Position numbers and translations under genes: made by a program
DNA from: Apoderus coryli
Taxonomy: Eukaryota > Arthropoda > Insecta > Coleoptera > Attelabidae
Direction of reading: 5' to 3'
Assembly: GCA_911728435.2 (NCBI GenBank)
Contig: OU452198.1
Coordinates: 30,347,902-30,411,901 of the forward strand
DNA length: 64,000 bases
Notes under the pieces: generated by a model
Database searches by the model: none
The model's input: only the letters and a program-made list of their open reading frames with translations
Told to the model about the DNA's origin: nothing
In this document: positions 57,190-64,000 of the stretch, in pieces
Position numbering within the stretch: the stretch's first letter is position 1
How the letters are laid out: the number at the start of each line of letters is the position of its first letter

Positions 57190-58140
57190 CTACTTTATAC
57201 CAGGGCAGCTTTTCAATCTCATGAGAGTCATGGGTTCCGATCTATTAGAATTTTGAAATTGATGACATGCGCTACAGCTCAACACCATATCGTGTATTTG
57301 CTTATTCATAAAAGGCCAATAAAAAGACAAATTTGCCTTCTGAACAGATTTTTTTATACCTAAATGACCAATATGTAATTTTTGTAATATCTCTTTTCGA
57401 CATTCTTTTGGAACAACTAATTTTTGACCTTTATACACAAGATTATCAGCGATTGTCAAATCATAACGAAATTTATAGTAGAATTTGATGTTTTCGGGTA
57501 CAGCCTTTATTAAACTAGGCCATCCGTTTGTTATGAACTGTATTAGAGTCTGCAACTCGGTGTCACGGAGGGTTGCGTTTCTTAACTCGACTTTTTTGTC
57601 ATCAGTAATGTTCGTGGAAACTAAGCAAATCTGTGCCTCAATTTCCAGATCAAGATCATCAAAATGCTTATTTTCATATGCTCTGCTGAGCACATCTGCT
57701 ATGATTAATTTTTTACCCGGCTTGAATACTAAGTTAAAATCGTACTTTCTAAGTTGAATCAACATTCTTTGCAATCTGGGTGGACACAAACTTAATGGTT
57801 TTTTAAAAACCTGAAGTAAAGGTTTATGATCTGTCTCCACCGTGAAATGCTTGCCATAAACGAATTGCTTAAATCTTTCACAACCGAACCAAATAGCTAA
57901 AAGCTCTTTCTCTATCTGAGCATACCGCTTTTGAGTTTCCGTTCCGAGCTCTGGACGCATGAGCACACGGCATATAATCCTGAAGTAACGACGCGCCCAG
58001 ACCGACCTTAGAGGCATCTACAGTTATTGTACTATGTTTTTTAATATCAAAAAATTTCAAGCATGGAACTTTACACAAAATTTCCTTCAGTACTAAATGC
58101 TTTTTCGTTAATCTCATTCCAAGAAAATATAGTATCTTTT
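57190..58140 (-). pseudogene. Gypsy RNase H and integrase zinc module
   Basis: The RNase H begins with TVDASKVGLGASLLQ (58117 frame), shifts frame near 58000, and continues with ELLAIWFGCERF and VETDHKPLLQ. The integrase HHCC module follows, with GHLGIKKSVQKA and CSACHQFQ. Confidence 0.9.
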
Positions 58141-58203
58141 TTTAGTAACGACCTTAATGCGGCAGTTTTCTCTGACAAGTTTTCCACAAACTTTCCTACA
58201 TAC

Positions 58204-58860
58204 TTAAGTAACAAGACCTAAAAATCTTTGAACATCCGCAACATTTTCCGGTCTCGGCATATTTTTTATAGCCGAAACCTTCGAATAATCTGGGGTCAAA
58301 CCTACGTTAGAAATTCTATGTCCCATATACTTTACTTCATTTAACGCGAACTGACATTTAGTTTTATTGAATCTAATATTATTTTTAGCTGCCTCCTTCA
58401 ATACTGACTCTAACCGTTCATTATGTTCTTCTAAAGTTTTACCCGATACTATGATATCATCAATATAAACGCCCGAACCCTCTATATGACCAAAAATTTC
58501 ACTCATCCTTTCCTGAAATACTTTTGGAGCGCTAGAAATCCCATAGGGCATGCGTAAAAACCTATATCTCCCGAATGGAGTCGCAAAAGTACACAATTTG
58601 GAACTATATTCATCTAAGTGTATCATTAAAAATCCCTGAGTCGCATCAAGGGTGGTAAAATACTCTGATCCGCCCACTTTAACTGCTAACTCGTCTATTG
58701 TTGGAAGGTGGAAATAGTGCCGTTTTATTGCCCTGTTTAAATCTTGAGGATCCAAGCAAATTCTCAAGTCCCCAGTACTCTTCTTTACTATCACAATTGC
58801 ATTTACCCATTCTGAACTTTCATTTGTTTTTTCGATAATATTGTTTTCAACTAGGTTATC
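58204..58860 (-). pseudogene. Gypsy reverse transcriptase
   Basis: Shows LRICLDPQDLNRAIKR, TLDATQGFLMIHLD and FLRMPYGISSAPKVFQ. The catalytic YIDD is intact, followed by KCQFALNEVKYMGH. It is frameshifted at both ends. Confidence 0.92.
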
Positions 58861-58880
58861 CAGAGAACTCTTAAGTTTAT

Positions 58881-59858
58881 CTACAATTGCAAAGGAACTT
58901 TTCTAGGAGGGTGCACAACCGGAGTTGCATTCTCTCTCAATTCAATGTGATAAGGCCTATTAAGTGATCCTATTCCTTTAAACAAAAAATCATATTTCCG
59001 TAAAAGATGCTCTACTTCGTTTGTTTTGCTAAGATTATCATAGCTAACAGAATCTACTTTCTTTATCAAATTTAAATCTAAACAAGCCTTCAAGCCCAAT
59101 ATCGCGCTACTTTGAAGGTTGTCCACATAAAACAAAAGCCGTGCCTCTTTATCATTGCAAATACATTTCAAATAAACACTACCTATTATAGGCAGAGAAT
59201 CCTGTGTATATGACTTTAAAACTGTTTTAGTTTTATTTATTTTATTACAATCAAAATTTATACCCTTTAGTGTTTCCACAGGTATGATGTTGGCCATCGC
59301 TCCACTGTCTAGTTTAAACTGCACGTTATGTCCGTTTATATTGAGTATTTTCACCCATGTTCCCTCACATATGCTGTCAACTGCCTGGCTTTCGATGCTA
59401 CCTATAAATAGAAAATCATCAGCAGCATCGTCGTCTTTACTTTCAGCAATAGCATTAATTCTTTTATTTTTATTATTCTTGTTAAAATGTTTACGTTTTT
59501 CGTAATAATTCTTGCCAAATCTATTTATTCTACCTTCCTTATCTAGAACAGGTTTTGAATATCTATTATTAAAAGAGTTACCAACAGTACTATTTTTATT
59601 ATTATTAGAAAAAGTTTTTCTACATACCACCGCGAAATGATTGTATCCATTGCAGCTGCTACACTTCTTGCCATAGGCCGGACATCTCCCAAAACCATGG
59701 ACTTTTCCACATTTCTGACATGTTGAAACAGTGTTGACGGCGTCCACTTTAATCGTACCACGACCATTTGTTATCGCTCTGCTTCTTTCACGTGTCTTCT
59801 CAACGTTTATACAGATTTTAATAGCATCTTCAAGAGTTTGTGGATCTTCTTGGAGCAA
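58881..59858 (-). pseudogene. Gypsy gag zinc knuckles and protease
   Basis: Contains two zinc-binding knuckles (CQKCGKVHGFGRC and CSSCNGYNHFAVVC), a Lys/Asn-rich linker and a retropepsin with LDSGAMANIIP. It leads to the RT start (HPPRKVPLQL), where the frame is lost at 58881. Confidence 0.9.
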
Positions 59859-59880
59859 TTTTTCACGTAAGTTCTCGCAC

Positions 59881-60231
59881 TCAAGTCCACAAGTTCTTGA
59901 GTTCTGTTATGTATTGTTCTGTTGTTTCAGAATCTCGTTGCTTACATGTTAATAAAAGATGTCTTTGGTACGTCAAATTCTTCTTCGGACTAAAACGTTC
60001 TTCAAATTTTTGGACTAGTGCATCTATATTGTCTGTTTCTTCTTCAGTAAATATGAATGTATTATAAATTCGAGAGCCTTCTTCACCAATTAACGTTAAT
60101 AATTGCGCACATTGTGTCATTTGGCTTTTGTTACATATTTCCGTAGCTTGCAAGTATGTTAAAAATCGTTGTTTCCAGTTTTCTGATAAGTTGCCACTCA
60201 TTTTCATTGGCGGTACACCTCTAAAGTCCAT
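59881..60231 (-). pseudogene. Gypsy gag N-terminal part
   Basis: Starts at the ATG at 60229-60231 (MDFRGVPPMKMSGN) and shows a WKQRFLTYLQAT capsid-type segment and KFEERFSPKKN. A one-base frameshift near 59885 separates it from the rest of gag. The end of this piece is therefore an artefact of decay. Confidence 0.85.
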
Positions 60232-60438
60232 TTTTCAAATCTTTTTCTACTTTATATAAGATTTATAAATGGGACTGCAATGCGGTTTTCGTCCTAACCT
60301 CAAATTGTGACAAATTACACAAAAATATATTCTCAAACTACTACTACTAATATGTTTATTTTTGTGATTACGTATACTTTGTTCTTACTGCTGTCGTGAT
60401 TCTACAAATATTTATCAATTCGACCATCGGCTGCGCCA

Positions 60439-60600
60439 TATAATATATTTTATATTATGTTAATCCTATGGGATCTCGTTATATGTGTTAGGTTAGGAAA
60501 TGATACTCGTGCGGTGTCTGGTTGGTAACTGTCTTTATTATCATATACATCTGTCAGTTCAACTGTACAAATGACAACCCATGTTGCCATGTATCTCACA
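60439..60600 (-). repeat. Gypsy 5' LTR, intact
   Basis: 162 bp. It matches the split LTR at 55468-55895 once the insertion is removed. Confidence 0.9.
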
Positions 60601-60789
60601 ATACTGTTTAAATTTTAAGGTAACATATCGTTATAATGAAGCTATATCGATATTTTGATAATATCGATATGGGATGTTTTCCTTTGTCATTTGTCATCGC
60701 GTTTTTGACGTCGAATTATTATATTACTTTATTGATTTGTGAATGTTTGAAAATCGAATTGAATTATTGAAAAACGCGGTAATAATATT

Positions 60790-61110
60790 ATACCTATGGG
60801 AAATGCAAAGAAAGATCAAATCGGGCGGCAGTGGAATACCGGAGACGTTTTCCAACTAGGAAAGACATGCCTAATCTAATCCTCGCACATTTGTTGTGTT
60901 GTGTGTGAGATACTGGTACATTGCAAGCTCAAACGGGCGGACAAGGAGGACAAAATAATTCAGAACATGTAGTGGCTGTACAAAATTTAATAGAGAAGGA
61001 ACCCTCCATAAGTACTACGGAGATTGCAAAAAGATTGGGAATATCTCAGAACAAGGAGGATTCTGAAGGAGAACGAGTTTCAACCGTATCATATACAAAA
61101 GGTCCAGGTA
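60790..61110 (+). pseudogene. N-terminal relic of a mariner-type transposase
   Basis: In several frames the plus strand gives a YRRRFPT-like motif. It is followed by LQAQTG-GG and then NLIEKEPSISTTEIAKRLGIS, the helix-turn-helix of the DUF4817 transposase group. No catalytic domain follows. It lies just inside the right 35 bp terminal repeat at 61676. Confidence 0.6.
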
Positions 61111-62612
61111 CTAGAAGTAGTTCAGTGATTAAGCGCATAAACAAGTGTGGTAAAGTTAACGGTGGCCCCTTTGAACATTTGCTGTTGTAGTGCTAGTGTT
61201 ATTTGCATTTGTGTGTTTTTTGTTGCCCTTTGGGGTTTTCCTAACGGATGGGATCCACCTTGTGATCGTCGGGCTGAGTACCTGACATTAAACAAGAAGA
61301 GTGGACGAGGTAAATCAGGCGGTCCTCAGGAAGTTCAAAAATCATGGCGGCATGGCATGGCATATTAGACCTATCCGAAAGGTAGGAGCTTACATAATAT
61401 TTAATATTTCGCATGATTGAAGTCACATGATCATCTACATTTTCTAAATAAATTGTTTACTTTAAATGCTCGGTAAATCGATACACTTGGCAACATGGCA
61501 CTGTATCATAACATTTAAGCTAATGTCTAATTTAAACTTCGTTGGGCAGGCGTTCATAGGCGTCGTAAAAAGGGAGTTTAACATGATTTACAAAAAAATT
61601 ATTTTCAGCCCTAATAAAAATGTTGGAAATTTTTTTAAAGGCGATTCTGTTAAATCTTATTTTTGTATACCTCTAGTTAAAATTTTTGTACTGAGTGATA
61701 GTTCACCCTGTATATACCTAAATGATATTTCGTATCGAGTCTACAGCATGATACATAAAATCATCTGTAAAATCACGGCTGGTGCTGTACAATTTTATTA
61801 TTCAAAATATAGAGCTAACAAACTTATCGCACGCTGCGTTGCCAAATTTCCGGATCTCGTCTTTCACACTTTTATCTGTGTATATCCGAGCACAGTAGCG
61901 CCACCTGGAGGAACTAAATTTGTATATGTTGGGATAAAATTGGTCAAGACGAGATCCATAGCAAAATCGACCTACGGCCCCCCCATAACCCACTGAGTCA
62001 AATAAAACCTATATACACGGAGAAAAAGGCGAGATCCGAAATCGGATCTAGTCTTTCCAAAATGATCTCACCTTGTATGGTATACATCTTCAAATGATCT
62101 CGCTTTGTATATATACATCTGTTTGGTAGGATAAGATTGAATTTTATTTAAAAAAAAAAGTTTGGATGTATCATTTTCTGTTCGTTTGTGCCTATTCAGT
62201 TTTAGTTTATACACTATTAAATTAGCAAAATATATGTTTAAAAGAAACCCCCTTTTTGATTTCATCATATGTAAATGTCCTTCACAATTGAAAATATTGA
62301 CAAAAGAAACATATTGTTCACGTGAGTATGGAGAACCCGTTGTAGTATGTAGATTTATCTGTGTTTAAACAAAGGAAAAAAAATTACATTACATTACATG
62401 TCTTGATGTTTTTATTTATTTATATTTTTATATATTTTTTTAATATTTTTTTTAATTTGTGTATTTAACAATTAATTGTAAGTTTCAAGTCACCCTTTAT
62501 GTTTTTCTTTTTTGTTGTATTTTAGTGTCCTGAGGACTTAATAAAAGTCGAAACGTCGACAGAGGAATTACTTTGTTTCTATAATTGACCTAAAACCAAC
62601 CAATTTCAATTA
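61111..62612. other. Repeat-rich non-coding sequence
   Basis: Holds the right 35 bp terminal repeat (61676-61710), GATCTCG-type palindromic repeats (about 61850-62110) and AT-rich DNA. The open frames here overlap repeats and show no domain. Confidence 0.4.
61676..61710. repeat. 35 bp terminal repeat (right), TA-flanked
   Basis: Exact reverse complement of 53876-53910, followed by TA at 61711-61712. Confidence 0.75.
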
Positions 62613-63128
62613 CTAAAATTTTAACATTATAATCATAAATATAACAGTCAAAGAATTGTCCCCTGAAACCTCAAGGTAACCGAGAAATTCCGAGTAACTA
62701 TAAAATGCGTTTACAGTGAATAGATGCTTCAATTTGTTTTTAAAAGAGATTATGTTTGGGGAATCCTCTGGCAGCATATTAAAGAAAGCAATCCCAGAGT
62801 ACATTGGTGACCTCCTGTACAATTCCCTCCTTGGTCGTGGAGGATGCAATTGATTTCTACCCCTTGTAAATTGTGAGTGTTGTGCACCGTTCTTTTGAAT
62901 AAATCTCATCTTATTAAAGGTGAACTGTAACAGTTTATAGATGTATATGCATAGAACTGTTAATACTTCTTTCCTAATAACAAATAAGGGTTTGCATGTG
63001 TCACGACCAGATAGTCCAAATATCAAGCGAATAGTCCGCTTTTGTGAAATGAATATTCGATGCAAGTCCGTCGATCGCCCCCAAGAAATGATATAAGATA
63101 ACGTCGCACAGTGGGGCCACAAACCCAA
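62613..63128 (-). pseudogene. LINE C-terminal fragment
   Basis: A 171-codon open frame on the minus strand has the usual end of Jockey/CR1-type LINE proteins. It shows SWGRSTDLHRIFISQKRTIR, IFGLSGRDTCKPLF, YIYKLLQF, HSQFTRGRN and SPMYSGIAFFNMLPED, then a short tail. The reverse transcriptase core before it (beyond 63128) is missing. It is a recent-looking but truncated piece. Confidence 0.85.
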
Positions 63129-63377
63129 AAAGTTGGCAATAAATCGAAAAACTAAATATCAAATACACCTAATCCAATATTATTTATCAATGCACGGTAC
63201 CTTCTGACATAATATACCCAATGAGTGAGGTCACTAACCTCATTCAGTTCATCGTCACACGTCTCAGTCGATGTTCATTGGTTGCAAAGACTATACGTAA
63301 ATTGTTACTGTGTAAATTTTAATCTATTTTTGTGATGTGCTTAATTTAGATTATCTCAATTTTATTAAACTTAGGAA

Positions 63378-63967
63378 ATGGAACCTTCAAGTTCAGGTAT
63401 GTGTTGTTATATAAATCAGTATAAAAGTATATATTAGTTAATATAAGTTTATAAATATGGGTTTAAGCAAAAGTAAGTAAATATTTTAAATTTTTTAAAA
63501 ATTCTGAGAAATATAAAGGCTATTAGTTATGTTCCAAGGCAGTCCAAGGTTTAATTTTATTATTTTTGTAATCAATATTGTTGGCACTTTTCAACGCCAC
63601 TTGATTTTGGTGCACTTATTTGCACTTCTCGTCTCTATTTGATTTTTTAAAGGTAAACGTAAATAATAATAATTTAATACGGTATACCTATATAACGCAT
63701 TAAATTAGATATTTTTGTTTTATTTCAGGAACGCGTTCCAATACTATGTTTATAACAAGAAGAGGACTTCTTAATATTATGAGAAGTTTTCAAAAGAGTG
63801 AAATTGATGACCAATTTAGTTTTTTAAAAGAAGAGCTTAAGAAACGAATAAAATGTGATAAAACTTTATTGAAGGCCTTAGATAAAAATTATTCAAATTT
63901 AAAATCTCAATATAAAGTGCGTTGGATAAAAGCATTTAAATTAGATAGATGCCTCTATTTCCTTTAA
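63378..63967 (+). CDS. Short two-exon gene of unknown function
   Basis: The ATG at 63378-63380 opens MEPSSSG, and a GTATGT donor follows at 63397. A T-rich acceptor ends at 63728 and the frame continues to TAA at 63965-63967. The joined product is about 86 residues: a Ser-rich start, then a basic, helical segment (RRGLLNIMRSFQ, KEELKKRIKCDKTLLKAL). I recognise no domain. TTAG before the ATG (63371-63374) could itself be an acceptor, so there may be an upstream non-coding exon. The gene may be longer in an alternative splice form that skips the stop, since the window ends at 64000. Confidence 0.4.
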
Positions 63968-64000
63968 AAAGATGGATGAATCTAAGACACCAGAGAAGAA

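Larger units (their letters stand above)
55468..60600 (-). mobile_element. Ty3/Gypsy retrotransposon with split LTR
   Basis: The 5' LTR is 60439-60600. The 3' LTR is 55468-55489 plus 55757-55895, split by a 267 bp insertion. The target-site duplication ATACT lies at 55463-55467 and 60601-60605. The LTRs start TG and end TA, and they differ by about one substitution and one indel. The primer-binding site (minus strand TGGCGCAGCCGATGG, 60424-60438) abuts the 5' LTR. A purine tract AAAAGGGGAAGA at about 55896-55909 abuts the 3' LTR. Gag with two zinc knuckles, protease, reverse transcriptase, RNase H and integrase follow in Gypsy order, with several frameshifts. Confidence 0.94.

Overview
This is eukaryotic DNA, almost certainly from an insect and probably a beetle (the order is an inference). 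It is AT-rich, has introns of 57-70 bp beside multi-kilobase ones, and is packed with insect-type transposable elements. Two host genes are recognisable, both on the + strand. The first is a full-length 10-formyltetrahydrofolate dehydrogenase gene (ALDH1L type): 14 large coding exons between 10800 and 30137 that join without a frame error at canonical GT/AG sites, plus a likely 4-codon first exon at 10024. The second is the intronless C-terminal WD40 part of the splicing factor CDC40/PRP17 (33586-34674), which has an in-frame stop. A short two-exon gene of unknown function lies at the right edge (63378-63967).

Layout. 1-9.8 kb: a foldback repeat (735-1202), a nest of mariner-type transposases (2911-5767), a solo LTR with target-site duplication (5982-6456), a THAP-domain relic, a LINE fragment and a retrozyme-like relic. 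10-30 kb: the dehydrogenase gene. Its 4.8 kb intron holds LINE pieces, a minisatellite, a transposase relic and a broken hammerhead ribozyme. Its 10 kb intron holds a young Copia element (19786-24205), two LINE fragments and a 2 kb element with 30 bp inverted ends. 30.6-33.4 kb: BEL/Pao, P-element and mariner-type relics, with a hammerhead-bearing fragment between two halves of the P-element relic. 34.7-40 kb: mostly unassigned AT-rich DNA with a MITE and two pairs of direct repeats.

40-52.6 kb is the most unusual part. A LINE and its upstream region are present twice in opposite orientation, about 7 kb apart. Between the two arms is a nest of small palindromic elements, and inside that nest is an array of 333 bp units (46362-48137) flanked by a 13 bp target-site duplication. 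Every complete unit carries what reads as an intact type I hammerhead self-cleaving ribozyme. Two ribozymes are on the minus strand and three on the plus strand, so the array is an inverted multimer. This matches the animal retrozyme class of hammerhead-bearing non-autonomous retroelements. Related or decayed copies lie at about 8.1, 13.3 and 31.5 kb.

53.4-64 kb: a young Ty3/Gypsy element (55468-60600) whose left LTR is split by a SINE-like insertion with a 14 bp target-site duplication. The Gypsy lies between two perfectly inverted 35 bp termini (53876 and 61676). A LINE 3' end and the small unknown gene follow.

All calls come from reading the sequence. Family names rest on recognisable motifs, not on database searches.
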